A DNA stretch of 64,000 nt from Gammaproteobacteria bacterium (GTDB lineage: Bacteria; Pseudomonadota; Gammaproteobacteria; Pseudomonadales; Azotimanducaceae): assembly GCA_026707905.1 (NCBI GenBank), contig JAPOVY010000134.1:1-64000 (forward strand), read 5' to 3'. The translations under genes were made by a program, and so were the position numbers. Shown piece by piece: positions 30,331-39,733 of the stretch. Position 1 is the first letter of the stretch, and each line of letters starts with the position of its first letter. The notes beneath the pieces are model-generated. The model worked only from the letters and a program-made list of their open reading frames with translations, was not told the DNA's origin and made no database searches.

Positions 30331-31638
30331 ATGGCAAAACTGACCCGACGACAGCTCACCCAGAGCGTCCTTGCCAGTGCAGCGATCGCACCTTGGCGTG
30401 CCTACGCTGCAGATCCATCCGGTCAGGCATCTACCGTTCCTTCCGGTACGCTGACTGACTCGGGTATTACTGATTCCGAGATCGTACTTGGCGTCTCAAC
30501 AGCCTTCAAGGGTCCATCGCGAGGGCTCGGGATTGAACTTTACCGCGGTGCGGTGTCGTATTTCGCTCACGTCAACGATCAAGGCGGCGTTCACGGGCGT
30601 CGCATTGTGTTGAAGTTGCGAAACGACGGGTATCAGCCCGTACCGGCTGTCGAAAATAGTGTGAAGCTCATCGTTGACGACAAAGTCTTCGCGTTATTCG
30701 GTTACGTCGGCACGCCAACCGTAACCCGCGTACTGCCCGTCCTCAAGAAGTTTCAGGATCGCGACTTTCTGCTGTTCTTCCCGTTCACGGGAGCTCAACC
30801 TCAGCGCCAACCCCCCTACGACGAGTTCGCATTCAATCTTCGTGCGTCCTACAAACAGGAAACAGCCGGGCTTGTCGACAATTTCGTCTCAATCGGTCGC
30901 GAACGTATCGCAGTTTTCTATCAGGCAGACGCCTATGGCCGTAGCGGCTGGGCAGGCGTTCGTGCAGCGCTAAAGGAATACGACAAAAAGCTAGTCGGTG
31001 AAGCCACCTACCGACGCGGTGAGCAATACACTGCTGTCATGCGTGCGCAGGTTGAACGCCTCAAGAAAGTGAATCCTGATGCAGTCATCTGTATCGGCGC
31101 TTACGCGGCTTGTGCTGCATTTGCGCGCGATGCGATTGATGGTGGTCTCGAAATCCCGATCGCGAATCTCTCGTTCGTTGGCAGTGAAAACTTGCTGAAG
31201 AACCTCACGGACGAGTTTGGAACCGAAAGTGAACGATATTCACGATGGCTCGTTAACTCACAAGTGGTGCCCTCATACGAAGAACTAGCCATGGGGTCCA
31301 TCAGCGAATACGAAAATCTGATGACCCGCTATGACCCGACGCCTCCGCCAGAGTTTGAGGAACATGACTACGTACCGTTTGCCAAGAGTTTCACGAGTCT
31401 CGAAGGCTTCCTAAACGCGAAACTAATGACCGAGATTCTGGTACGAGCCGGACCGAGTCCTTCCCGTGCTTTACTCGAAGATGCGGTTTTTTCGATTCAG
31501 AACCACGACTTGGGTATCGGCGAGATGGTTCATTTCAGCCCAGAACGTCGCCAAGGTCTGGATCAGGTGTATTACACGATCGTGGATAACAATCGGTTCG
31601 TCAGTCTGACGGACTGGGGAGCCAAGTTCGCGGCATGA
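30331..31638 (+). CDS. Periplasmic binding protein, Peripla_BP_6 family
   Basis: A 435-residue exported solute-binding protein. ATG 30331 is preferred; TTG 30313 would add six residues. The N-terminus (LTRRQLTQSVLASAAIAPWR) has an RR-x-L pattern that could make it a Tat substrate. The mature part has branched-chain amino acid/urea binding-protein hallmarks: LGVSTAFKGPSRGLGIELYR, VNDQGGVHGRRI, FGYVGTPTVTRVLPV, and AVFYQADAYGRSGW. No ABC permease or ATPase lies nearby. The next gene overlaps by 4 bases and encodes a HAMP membrane protein, and an OFA transporter follows, so it probably delivers a ligand signal. It is a clear paralogue of the protein at 62283-63488. Confidence 0.85.
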   Translation: MAKLTRRQLTQSVLASAAIAPWRAYAADPSGQASTVPSGTLTDSGITDSEIVLGVSTAFKGPSRGLGIELYRGAVSYFAHVNDQGGVHGRRIVLKLRNDGYQPVPAVENSVKLIVDDKVFALFGYVGTPTVTRVLPVLKKFQDRDFLLFFPFTGAQPQRQPPYDEFAFNLRASYKQETAGLVDNFVSIGRERIAVFYQADAYGRSGWAGVRAALKEYDKKLVGEATYRRGEQYTAVMRAQVERLKKVNPDAVICIGAYAACAAFARDAIDGGLEIPIANLSFVGSENLLKNLTDEFGTESERYSRWLVNSQVVPSYEELAMGSISEYENLMTRYDPTPPPEFEEHDYVPFAKSFTSLEGFLNAKLMTEILVRAGPSPSRALLEDAVFSIQNHDLGIGEMVHFSPERRQGLDQVYYTIVDNNRFVSLTDWGAKFAA

Positions 31639-32387
31639 GGATCACCCGGCTGTTTCAACGCACGATGTTTGGGATCTTCTTCCTGTTCCTGCTGATCGGC
31701 GTATCTACCTCAGTCGTGAGTATCTACTCCGTCGATCTCCACCTTACTTCTGAGTACGAAGAAAACAGTCGGGACATCGCTAAAACGATCGCAGATGCCA
31801 GCGTTGACATCATCCTTAACCGAGATTTGTCGTCGCTGCAGTCCTTAATCGACCAATTTGTCGAGATTCAAGGCATCAGCTACATCTACATCGTGAACGA
31901 TACAGACGAATACCTTGCACACACGTTTGTTCCAGGAATTCCGGAGGAAATTCTCGAAAGCGAACGCCAAGTCGGCGAAACGGTAACACGCAATCTCGCC
32001 GGGATGGGTGACTTCGTCGAGGTAAGCAGCTACATCTTGGCCGGCCACGTAGGAAGCGTGCACATCGGCATGGACGTCAGTCACGTAGCGTTGGCAATCC
32101 AGCAGGCTATTGGCAATCAAATCTATCTCATCGCGATCATCTTCTTCGTCGGCATCTTTGCCTCTATTTGGTTTGTCAGTTTCGCAGCCAAACCGATCAA
32201 TTCCCTACTCGATTACGCCGTGATACTCGCAAAAGGCGACAAGGAGGAAGAGCCAGCAGCATCCAGTGAACAGATTCTGACTAGAAACGATGAAGTGGGA
32301 CACCTAGCGCGCTTATTTCAATATTTCTCGACCGTTACCGACACCGAGAAGAGAGAAAACGAACCGGATGTCGAAGAGCCCAAGTAG
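31635..32387 (+). CDS. HAMP-domain membrane sensor without output domain
   Basis: A 250-residue protein from ATG 31635, overlapping the preceding stop by 4 bases. The layout is TM1 at about residues 10-33 (GIFFLFLLIGVSTSVVSIYS), a periplasmic sensor region of about 130 residues, TM2 at about 163-183 (YLIAIIFFVGIFASIWFVSF), then a HAMP-like linker (AKPINSLLDYAVILAKGDKE) and a short cytoplasmic tail. No kinase, cyclase or methyl-accepting output domain follows. It probably works with the upstream binding protein and passes the signal to another protein, or modulates the downstream transporter. Confidence 0.7.
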   Translation: MRITRLFQRTMFGIFFLFLLIGVSTSVVSIYSVDLHLTSEYEENSRDIAKTIADASVDIILNRDLSSLQSLIDQFVEIQGISYIYIVNDTDEYLAHTFVPGIPEEILESERQVGETVTRNLAGMGDFVEVSSYILAGHVGSVHIGMDVSHVALAIQQAIGNQIYLIAIIFFVGIFASIWFVSFAAKPINSLLDYAVILAKGDKEEEPAASSEQILTRNDEVGHLARLFQYFSTVTDTEKRENEPDVEEPK

Positions 32388-32390
32388 ACC

Positions 32391-33749
32391 ATGGCTGAAA
32401 TGAGTCTCGTTCAAATCAGCGGTGTACCGTTCCGGGTGCCCAAGGTTGTGATCGCCGGCGTTTGCACGGTCCTACACCTTTGTTTTGGCACCGTTTACGC
32501 GTGGAGTTTCTTCCAGGTGTTGCTGGTGCGCCAGTTCGGTTGGACGTTTACCGATACCGCGATGGCGTTTGGATTCGCCATCTTCTCGCTTGGCGTCTCA
32601 GCCGCCTGGGCAGGTGTGCAGCTACCTAAACTCGGACCGCGTCGACTTGCGTTTTTAGGTAGTGTGATGTTTAGCGTCGGATACCTTGTTGCCGCTTTCG
32701 CGCTATCGCAGAACTCCCTGCTGTTGTTCTACTTGGGTTACAGCGTTATCGGTGGTATCGGACTCGGAATGGGCTATGTGACCCCTGTCGCGACCGTTGC
32801 TAATTGGTTTCCTGAGCACAAAGGTCTCGCGACTGGCATCGTCATGATGGGATTTGGTATTGGCGCCCTCCTACTGAGTAAATTGTTGGCACCGTTTTTG
32901 CTTGTCTACACCCAGGAGGATTTGACCAATGTCTTCATGTGGCTCGGGGTGATCTTCGGCGTCATAACGATCCCCGCCAGCCTCCTCGTCGTCAATCCAC
33001 CGCGTGAAGCGACAAAAGCGCTAGAACAGGCCGCACCTTCGCTATTTACCGAGGAAGACGATCCACGCTATGTCAGGAACTGTGTGAAATCTCGCGAGTT
33101 CTTGGTGATGTGGGTGATCTTTTTCGTAAACATCGTTGCCGGTATTACGGTGATCAGCTTCCAATCGCCTTTACTACAGGACATTTGGAAACTCACCGAT
33201 CCCACGATCGAACCGAAAGTTCTAGCATCTTACGGTGCAACCTTAATTGCCGTGTCCTCGGTATGTAACGGCATAGGACGTCTATTCTGGGGGCTGTTGT
33301 CCGATTACATCGGTCGCGTACGAGTTTTCCGCATTCTGCTTGCCACTCAGATGGTCGTGTTTGGTATGCTGATGACCGAGAGAGACCCGTGGATCTTCTC
33401 AATTCTGCTTTGTTACGTGCTGCTGTGCTTTGGCGGAGGATTCGCAGTGATCCCGTCGTTCATTTCTGACGTGTTCGGAACCAAGAAGATGTCCTCAATC
33501 TACGGCTTTATCTTGACGGCATGGGCGATGGCCGGAGTACTGGGTCCGCTTTACGTTGGATACCTAAAAGATAGCTACCCCAATAAGGTCGTGATTTACT
33601 GTTTCTTGATCGGTGTATTGGTTCTAAGTATTGGGTTTGTTTTTTCGATGTTGTTGAACAACGACCGAATCCGCATCGCAAAACCTACCATGGTATCGAC
33701 ACTGCTCGAATTCAACATCCCACTCCCAAGAGCGGCTAGCTCAAAATAA
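32391..33749 (+). CDS. MFS transporter, oxalate/formate antiporter (OFA) family
   Basis: A 452-residue inner-membrane protein with about 12 hydrophobic segments. OFA-type features include the first helix CTVLHLCFGTVYAWSFFQV, the GGIGLGMGYVTPVATVANWF segment with FPEHKGLATGIVMMGFGIGA, and the FFVNIVAGITVIS region. Family members move small carboxylates such as oxalate or formate; the exact substrate is unknown. It starts 3 bases after the HAMP gene, so the binding protein, membrane sensor and transporter form one operon, plausibly for sensing and taking up a carboxylate. Confidence 0.85.
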   Translation: MAEMSLVQISGVPFRVPKVVIAGVCTVLHLCFGTVYAWSFFQVLLVRQFGWTFTDTAMAFGFAIFSLGVSAAWAGVQLPKLGPRRLAFLGSVMFSVGYLVAAFALSQNSLLLFYLGYSVIGGIGLGMGYVTPVATVANWFPEHKGLATGIVMMGFGIGALLLSKLLAPFLLVYTQEDLTNVFMWLGVIFGVITIPASLLVVNPPREATKALEQAAPSLFTEEDDPRYVRNCVKSREFLVMWVIFFVNIVAGITVISFQSPLLQDIWKLTDPTIEPKVLASYGATLIAVSSVCNGIGRLFWGLLSDYIGRVRVFRILLATQMVVFGMLMTERDPWIFSILLCYVLLCFGGGFAVIPSFISDVFGTKKMSSIYGFILTAWAMAGVLGPLYVGYLKDSYPNKVVIYCFLIGVLVLSIGFVFSMLLNNDRIRIAKPTMVSTLLEFNIPLPRAASSK

Positions 33750-33803
33750 CACGTAGCCTCGAGCTTGTACTAGCAGATACGCCTATTTTCGGTTACTAGG
33801 AAC

Positions 33804-34976
33804 TTAATCGGGAAGTCCCAATACGCGTTTTGCGATGATGTTGAGCTGAACCTCTGACGTTCCGCCTTCGATCGAATTCGCTTTAGAACGTAACCAACCT
33901 CGTGTTGAACCTCTTTCAAAACCAGAGAAGCCTTCACCTGCCCAGCCCAAGCCTTGGGAGCCCAAGATGTCCATCATCAAGTCTTGACGTCGCATGTTCT
34001 GCTCCGTACCGTAGTACTTGAAGAATGAAGACAGGAAACTGGGTGCTGCATTGCTCGCAGCTTCTTCAAAGGAACGTCGAATCGTCAACTGATAGGCAGC
34101 ATCGTCGATATTCTGAAGAACTATACGGTCACGAATATCCGCTCGTGCGATCTTGCCGTTATTCGCACCACAATAGTCTTTTGCGATTTCATCGATAGTT
34201 CGTGTTTTCTGGCGCGTGCCGCCCCGACCGCCAATTGAACTGCGCTCGTATTGGAGCAGGCGCTTGCCCACTGTCCAACCCTCACCTGGATTCCCAATGC
34301 GCTGGCGCTTCGGTACACGTACGTTGTCAAAGAATGTTTGACAGAACTCCGAGGAGCCACTGATTAATTCGATGGGTGACACCGTAACGCCAGGTGACTC
34401 CATATCGAGCACGACGAAAGAAATGCCTTGGTGTTTAGGCGCGTCAAAGTCGGTACGGACTAGGCAGAAGATCCAATCCGCTTCGTTCGCGCCAGAAGTC
34501 CAGATTTTGGAACCGTTAATGATGTAATCGTCGCCGTCTTCATCGGCTCGGCACTGAAGACTGGCAAGGTCCGAGCCTGCACCGGGTTCACTATAGCCTT
34601 GGCACCATCGAATTTCCCCACGAACGATTCGCGGCAAGTGTTCCATGCATTGATCAGACGTGCCAAATTCCAAAATTGCTGGACCGATCATCGTTAAACC
34701 GTGTCCTCCAAGAGGAGCAGGAGCGTTAATACGACTCATTTCGTCCTCAAGGACTCGCAGCTCGTCAGGAGACAACCCTCCGCCGCTATATTCCATTGGC
34801 CAAGTAGGAGCAGTCCAGCCACGAGCTGCCATTAGATCGAGCCAAACCTTGGTATCTGGGTTTGGATATGTCGCTTTTCTCCCACCCGCGGTATACCCGC
34901 CAGAGGTACGTAGGCTCTCAGGGCAATTCTCTTCTAACCAACTCCTAGCATCACTTCGAAACTGCTCTAAGGACAT
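33804..34976 (-). CDS. Acyl-CoA dehydrogenase
   Basis: A 390-residue flavoenzyme from ATG 34976. Typical segments are WCQGYSEPGAGSDLASLQCR (FAD and substrate site), INGSKIWTSGANEADWIFCL, FFDNVRVPKRQRIG and the C-terminal SIEGGTSEVQLNIIAKRVLG, where the Glu matches the position of the catalytic base in the medium-chain enzyme. It oxidises an acyl-CoA to the enoyl-CoA; the acyl group is unknown. It is a lone gene converging with the OFA transporter gene, with no other beta-oxidation genes in the window. Confidence 0.88.
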   Translation of the reverse strand: MSLEQFRSDARSWLEENCPESLRTSGGYTAGGRKATYPNPDTKVWLDLMAARGWTAPTWPMEYSGGGLSPDELRVLEDEMSRINAPAPLGGHGLTMIGPAILEFGTSDQCMEHLPRIVRGEIRWCQGYSEPGAGSDLASLQCRADEDGDDYIINGSKIWTSGANEADWIFCLVRTDFDAPKHQGISFVVLDMESPGVTVSPIELISGSSEFCQTFFDNVRVPKRQRIGNPGEGWTVGKRLLQYERSSIGGRGGTRQKTRTIDEIAKDYCGANNGKIARADIRDRIVLQNIDDAAYQLTIRRSFEEAASNAAPSFLSSFFKYYGTEQNMRRQDLMMDILGSQGLGWAGEGFSGFERGSTRGWLRSKANSIEGGTSEVQLNIIAKRVLGLPD

Positions 34977-35373
34977 CTAATCGCTCGTATTTGGGGCGCC
35001 GAGATTATATATTTGGCGAAATTATCATCCTTCTTGTCATCCCAGCGTTTTCGTCTCTTCATAAATTCCCAGAGTCAGTCGGGTTTAATCTAGTTTAGAT
35101 ATACAAAAATCAATCCTGTCGTGTTATATAAATACTCGAGCTGTCTAAGATATCGTAATCATCTCGCATAAGTATCTATTTAGAACGCTCAATATAACAT
35201 GAACAAAACGATTTATAACCCTATATTCTTCAAAGTAAGCGTTTATCGAAATACCAGTATCCCGAAACACTAGATAGCCACTAAGCTCAACCTTCGTCAA
35301 GCGGTTTGAGGCACTTTTGAAACCACGCAACTAATTGCATGTAGCTTTCTTTTCCGTCTGCGACAGCAACAAA
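34977..35373. other. AT-rich intergenic region
   Basis: This 397-base stretch is clearly richer in A+T than its surroundings and leads into the toxin-antitoxin pair. A 61-codon minus frame at 35145-35330 has no recognisable motif and is not called. The composition shift suggests that this patch and the adjacent module were acquired horizontally. Confidence 0.4.
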
Positions 35374-35652
35374 TTAGTCTACGATCGATTCATCATCCGC
35401 CTCTAAGTTGTATCCACTTCTTTCCGCCAAAATATGCACTAAATACAGCGCGGTACGTTTGTTTCCATCAACAAATCCATGGTTCTGGATTACGCTCTCA
35501 ACCAAAGCTGCCGCTTTCTCATAGATATGTATATGGTATCGATCGTATGGTCGTTCTATTGCGGCCAAAATTCGGTTTTCATCAAGAACCCCAGTCGCGC
35601 CTCCTAACTCAAGAGCTTCTTCATGAGCGCGTATCGCATCTGCCCACGTAAT
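35374..35652 (-). CDS. doc: Doc/Fic-type death-on-curing toxin, start codon unclear
   Basis: The frame carries the Doc active-site motif HGFVDGNKRTA and the typical lead-in IYEKAAALVESVIQNHGFVD, then LAERSGYNLEADDESIVD at the end. In Doc proteins this loop transfers phosphate to EF-Tu. The frame is open up to 35703 on the minus strand and upstream reads WADAIRAHEEALELGGATGV followed by LDENRILAAIERPYDRY, which matches the normal Doc N-terminus. However, no ATG, GTG or TTG occurs before TTG 35568, which lies too far inside. The given end (35652) is an ATT that could be a rare start. The start may have been lost, making the toxin silent. The antitoxin gene lies immediately upstream. Confidence 0.7.
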   Translation of the reverse strand: MTWADAIRAHEEALELGGATGVLDENRILAAIERPYDRYHIHIYEKAAALVESVIQNHGFVDGNKRTALYLVHILAERSGYNLEADDESIVD

Positions 35653-35665
35653 TCGGTAATGGTGA

Positions 35666-35854
35666 TTAGCGATTTGCGAGTTCCTTAATCGCCTTATGAC
35701 GTTTTATCGTGGTGTTTTTAATAATTCGCTCAGTTTCTTCCGAGACTTGCTGTTCAGGAATGTTCTCTTTTGTTTTAGGTACCGAAGACGAATCCTGATG
35801 TTCCTTCCTATTTATATCAGATTGTCTTGCGGTCGGGTTATTTCGTGTTGGCAT
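35666..35854 (-). CDS. Putative antitoxin partner of Doc
   Basis: A 62-residue polar protein from ATG 35854 (GTG 35863 is an alternative). It has a low-complexity, charged N-terminal half and a C-terminal helix (ETERIIKNTTIKRHKAIKEL ending ANR). Proteins with a K-x-A-L/I-K-x-L-A-x-R tail often sit directly before Doc genes, and here the stop lies within bases of the toxin frame. The antitoxin role is inferred from position and this tail. Confidence 0.6.
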   Translation of the reverse strand: MPTRNNPTARQSDINRKEHQDSSSVPKTKENIPEQQVSEETERIIKNTTIKRHKAIKELANR

Positions 35855-36208
35855 GCGAATCACTCACTTAACGACCACAATTCTAGTCAACGATTCAGTC
35901 GCGCCGTAATTTTTGGTATTTTCGTAAAGGGGCAAGTTGAACGTTCTAGTAGTGCACCTCAGATACACAAAGTGCTGAAGAACTATGTTCGGGTTAAATC
36001 TGAAAAAGTGGTTAATTCCGTGCAGATTACGCTAATGGCGGATGTCTCCATTTCCCAAGGCTAGGTAAGGGACGATAATGATGTTCCTTTAAACGGATCC
36101 GCATCTAACTCAAGACGTGCCATTGAGGTAAATAGCGATGTGTGCACCGCTACGCACGAACCGCCGTTAGTTTGTGTGACCCCATCAAAACCAATTTTTT
36201 GAAACAAA
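35855..36208. other. Intergenic region between antitoxin and PhyH gene
   Basis: About 350 bases between divergent genes. It likely holds the promoters of the toxin-antitoxin pair (minus) and of the dioxygenase-sulfatase operon (plus). No convincing gene, RNA or inverted repeat was seen; frames crossing it are antisense to the module. Confidence 0.35.
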
Positions 36209-37375
36209 ATGTCCATTGATCGCGAAACCATCCATAAAGTGCCTATACCCACTAGCTTCTACTGCTATTTAGTCGCTGATGACGGCTTGTTTGTGAGTTA
36301 CGACACTGAAAATGGACTCTCTACGACATCACAAACCAACGATTCTGTGATTTGGGATCTATCCGGAGTTGACACGATCACGCATGTTTCGACTGGCCAC
36401 GTCCTTAGTAAGTCCGATCACACGGATGCAGGCAGCTTTTCTATACCGATCGACGGTGACTCACACACATTTCGTGTCCGCCATGGACCTGCAGAACTCC
36501 CGTCCGAATATCTCGCAACGTTTCGCAAACAAGGTTGGGTGTGCCTTACACAAATCATTGACGACGAGACGCTAAAGGAACTCGAACGAACGGCTGGCAC
36601 CGACCGATTCGCACATCTAACCATCAATCGATCGCAACCCGCAATCTGCCAAAACGCCGCAGTCGCCCGAACAGCCGCAGAACCTCTCTCCTTGTGGTTG
36701 ATTCGGCAGTATATGAAGACGGACGACATCCTGCTATCACATGTCCCTGGTTTTGCCGTGTTAGGTCAAGACGACGGTAAGCGCAACGTTCAAGGCTGGC
36801 ACTCCGATTTCCCTTACCACTGGGGTGTCCCAGCGCGTGGACTCGTGCCTACGCCTTCAGGAGAGACAGTGCTTGGTGTTCAACGTAATGTCTGTGTCTC
36901 GCCTTTTACACGCGAAGGTGGCGCTACCGCATTCAAACTCGGATCGCATGCGCTCGATCGACCTCCGCCTAAAGAGTGGGGGGACGCGACTGCTCACGCG
37001 AAACCTGGTTATCGCGCTGAACATGGACTACCGTATAACGGACCTGAGGCAGACATTGTCGAAGCGCCTGGTGGCAGCATCATCCTATACGATTCCCGCA
37101 CCTGGCATCGTGCAGGTGTGAACCGAACGCCGAAGAAGCGTGCGGCGATACTCCAAGCGATGACGCCGATGTACGTCTTTCCAAAAAATGACACGAGTCG
37201 CACATACAAACAATTGCTCGATTCACCAGTCTACAACGAACTGAATGAGCGTGAAAAGCAGGAGATCCAAAATCTGATGGTGCATGAATTCATCGGTCCC
37301 GGTGGTGAATATGCCATCACGGTGGATCGCGAGCTAACTGAAACCCTGAAGACGGCAACAACGGGTGGGTACTAA
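36209..37375 (+). CDS. PhyH-family Fe(II)/2-oxoglutarate dioxygenase with N-terminal extra domain
   Basis: A 388-residue protein from ATG 36209. The first ~90 residues form an added beta-rich unit (YLVADDGLFVSYDTENGL, VIWDLSGVDTITHVSTGHVL) that is not part of the normal fold. From about residue 95 the dioxygenase domain has an intact triad: GWHSDFPYHWG (His198, Asp200) and SRTWHRAGVNR (His300), with Arg311 positioned for 2-oxoglutarate. It likely hydroxylates a small organic substrate. A sulfatase gene begins 3 bases after its stop, so the two are co-transcribed and may act on the same compound. Confidence 0.82.
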   Translation: MSIDRETIHKVPIPTSFYCYLVADDGLFVSYDTENGLSTTSQTNDSVIWDLSGVDTITHVSTGHVLSKSDHTDAGSFSIPIDGDSHTFRVRHGPAELPSEYLATFRKQGWVCLTQIIDDETLKELERTAGTDRFAHLTINRSQPAICQNAAVARTAAEPLSLWLIRQYMKTDDILLSHVPGFAVLGQDDGKRNVQGWHSDFPYHWGVPARGLVPTPSGETVLGVQRNVCVSPFTREGGATAFKLGSHALDRPPPKEWGDATAHAKPGYRAEHGLPYNGPEADIVEAPGGSIILYDSRTWHRAGVNRTPKKRAAILQAMTPMYVFPKNDTSRTYKQLLDSPVYNELNEREKQEIQNLMVHEFIGPGGEYAITVDRELTETLKTATTGGY

Positions 37376-37378
37376 AGA

Positions 37379-38788
37379 ATGAGCAAGCCAAATCTTCTCG
37401 TGATCTTCACGGACGACCAACGTTTCGACACCATTCGAAGTTTGGGCAACGAACGGATTCATACGCCGAATATCGACAAGTTGGTAGAACGCGGCACGAC
37501 ATTCACACAGGCACATATCCCCTGTGGTACGCACGGTGCCATTTGTATGCCAAGTCGCGCAATGCTGCACACCGGACGCTCGTTATTCCATTTGCATGAT
37601 TCTGGAAGTAGCATCCCTCATGACCACACTATGCTCGGTGAGACGTTACGTGATGCTGGCTACAGCACCTGGGGTGCAGGCAAGTGGCACAACGGACGCG
37701 AAGCGTTCAATCGGTCGTTCGACGATGGCGACGAGATCTACTTTGGTGGTATGGCCGACCACTGGAATGTGCCAGCGTACCACTACGATCCTAGTGCTAA
37801 ATACGACAAGCAGCTCGCCTATATCCCCGAACCAATGGCATTCGGTAACAACAACATCGCCTGGCGGGACTGCGATCACATTCATTCCGGGTGTCATTCG
37901 AGTGAAATCCTCTGTGAAGCAGCGGCTGACCACATACGACAACATGATGGCAAGCAACCATTCTTCACCTATGTTGCGTTGCTCGCCCCACATGACCCAC
38001 GCACGATGCCTCAACATTTCCTTGAGATGTATCCGTTCGACCAACAGGAGCTCCCGCCGAACTGTTTGGGAGCGCATCCGTTTGACAATGGTTCGCTCCA
38101 CATCCGTGACGAGCTGTTAGCGGAATTTCCTCGAACACCCGAAGAGCTGCGTCGACATAACGCCGAGTACTACGCGATGATCACGCATCTCGACCACGAA
38201 GTCGGCAAAATCCTCGATGCGCTGGATGAGAGAGGCTTAACCGACGACACGATCATCGTGTTCGCAGGCGACAATGGACTAGCAGTAGGTCAGCACGGAC
38301 TGATGGGTAAACAGAACTGCTATGAACACAGCGTTCACGTTCCTCTGATCTTCGCTGGACCAGGCATCCCGCAGAACCATCGCACGGACGCATACGCGTA
38401 TCTATTCGATATCTACGCGACGCTATGCGAACTGCTGGAAATCGACTGTCCCGCTTCAGTTGACGGTACGAGTCTTGTCCCTGCAATGCACGACAGCTCG
38501 GAGCTCGTGCGCGACTATATGTATTTCGCGTATATCAGTACGCAACGTGCCGTCAAGTCGCGAACGCACAAGCTGATCGAATACCGAGTTCGCGACAAGG
38601 AACCGCAGACTCAACTCTTTGACCTCAGCCAGGATCCGTGGGAACAGCACAACTTGATCGGGCGAAGTGACCTGAGTGGCATCTTTGGAGAACTACAAGA
38701 GCAGCTACACACATATCGTGACGATTGGGAGGCAGGTTTCACGGGTCGCGGTTCGACGTTTTGGGAAAAGTACGCGGCAGCGACTTAG
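37379..38788 (+). CDS. Type I sulfatase (formylglycine-dependent)
   Basis: A 469-residue enzyme from ATG 37379. The active-site motif [11 protein letters not shown] has Cys56, which would be converted to formylglycine in the C-x-P-S-R context. Metal-binding Asp12 and Asp13 lie in FTDDQRFD, and the GKWHNGR and [17 protein letters not shown] segments supply further ligands. There is no signal peptide, so it appears cytosolic. No maturase gene is in the window. It follows a PhyH dioxygenase with a 3-base gap. Substrate unknown; small sulfate esters or sulfated sugars are typical for the group. Confidence 0.88.
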   Translation: MSKPNLLVIFTDDQRFDTIRSLGNERIHTPNIDKLVERGTTFTQAHIPCGTHGAICMPSRAMLHTGRSLFHLHDSGSSIPHDHTMLGETLRDAGYSTWGAGKWHNGREAFNRSFDDGDEIYFGGMADHWNVPAYHYDPSAKYDKQLAYIPEPMAFGNNNIAWRDCDHIHSGCHSSEILCEAAADHIRQHDGKQPFFTYVALLAPHDPRTMPQHFLEMYPFDQQELPPNCLGAHPFDNGSLHIRDELLAEFPRTPEELRRHNAEYYAMITHLDHEVGKILDALDERGLTDDTIIVFAGDNGLAVGQHGLMGKQNCYEHSVHVPLIFAGPGIPQNHRTDAYAYLFDIYATLCELLEIDCPASVDGTSLVPAMHDSSELVRDYMYFAYISTQRAVKSRTHKLIEYRVRDKEPQTQLFDLSQDPWEQHNLIGRSDLSGIFGELQEQLHTYRDDWEAGFTGRGSTFWEKYAAAT

Positions 38789-38813
38789 CTAACGACACGC
38801 CAAGTAGCACTGC

Positions 38814-39695
38814 ATGACCGATCATCAAGCCGCGATCTTCGAGGAGAGTCACGCTCACCACCTTTACCTTGAGTTCGAGATTCCTGTTGTGACGGGCGCT
38901 CTCCCAGGAGTTGATTTGTTGACTAGACCGGTTTCACGCGTATACGAAACGTTTGCTTTCAGCGAAAAGGTCCTCGATGGAATTGACCACCGTCTAGCGC
39001 CAGCGGAGCTCAAACCGTTTGAAACGATCATCGGTCAAGACGACAAGGTTGCGCCTGCGACCCAGCACGACATATGCGTCTGGATTCAAAGCAATCAGCG
39101 TGATGAAGTTTTTGCGCGCGGCCTAGCGTGGACGCAGGTTCTCGCCGATGTCGCCCAACTAAAGCTAGAGGAGCACGGATTTCTTTTTCGTGACAACCGT
39201 GACCTAACCGGATTCATCGATGGCACTTCTAACCCGCAGGAAAAAGAGAGACAAGCGGTTGCTTTGATACCAACCGGTGCTCATGCAGGCGGTAGTTATG
39301 TCCTAACACAACGCTGGTTGCACGATTTGACCGCATTTAATGCTCAGGAAGTAGAAGAGCAGGAACGAGTTATTGGACGAACGAAGAAGAGCAGTTTTGA
39401 ACTTGATGAGGAACATATGCCGCCCGACAGCCATGTGAGTCGGGCTGAACTAGATCACGAAGGTTCCGAAGTCAAAATCTATCGTCGAAGTACCCCTACT
39501 GGTGGTATGAAGAATGCCGGTCTCTACTTTCTCGCCTTCTCTGCGGAACCACAACGGTTTACTTGGATACTTGAGTCGATGTTAGGCAAGACGAAAGATG
39601 GACTCCGAGACCGCTTGCTCACATTCACAAAACCTCTCACCGGCAGCTTTTATTTCGCGCCGAATTTGCAGGCGCTACACCGTATATTCGCCTAA
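38814..39695 (+). CDS. Dyp-type haem peroxidase
   Basis: A 293-residue protein from ATG 38814. It has the family signature GFIDGTSNPQ (the distal Asp of the GxxDG motif) near residues 137-146 and the later segment SRAELDHEGSEVKIYRRSTP, containing a His suited to be the proximal haem ligand, followed by GLYFLAFSAEPQRF. Dyp peroxidases oxidise dyes, phenolics or iron porphyrins with hydrogen peroxide. No Tat signal is present, so it is probably cytosolic. It lies between the sulfatase and gshB genes. Confidence 0.87.
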   Translation: MTDHQAAIFEESHAHHLYLEFEIPVVTGALPGVDLLTRPVSRVYETFAFSEKVLDGIDHRLAPAELKPFETIIGQDDKVAPATQHDICVWIQSNQRDEVFARGLAWTQVLADVAQLKLEEHGFLFRDNRDLTGFIDGTSNPQEKERQAVALIPTGAHAGGSYVLTQRWLHDLTAFNAQEVEEQERVIGRTKKSSFELDEEHMPPDSHVSRAELDHEGSEVKIYRRSTPTGGMKNAGLYFLAFSAEPQRFTWILESMLGKTKDGLRDRLLTFTKPLTGSFYFAPNLQALHRIFA

Positions 39696-39733
39696 TATCT
39701 GATGGCTAACTTCGTACGCACAGGTCCGTCTAA

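Noticed and set aside
35145..35330. 61-codon minus frame in the AT-rich patch
   Set aside because: No motif, weak composition and no clear ribosome-binding site.
35696..36064. 122-codon plus frame across the toxin-antitoxin region
   Set aside because: It is antisense to the antitoxin gene and has no recognisable features.
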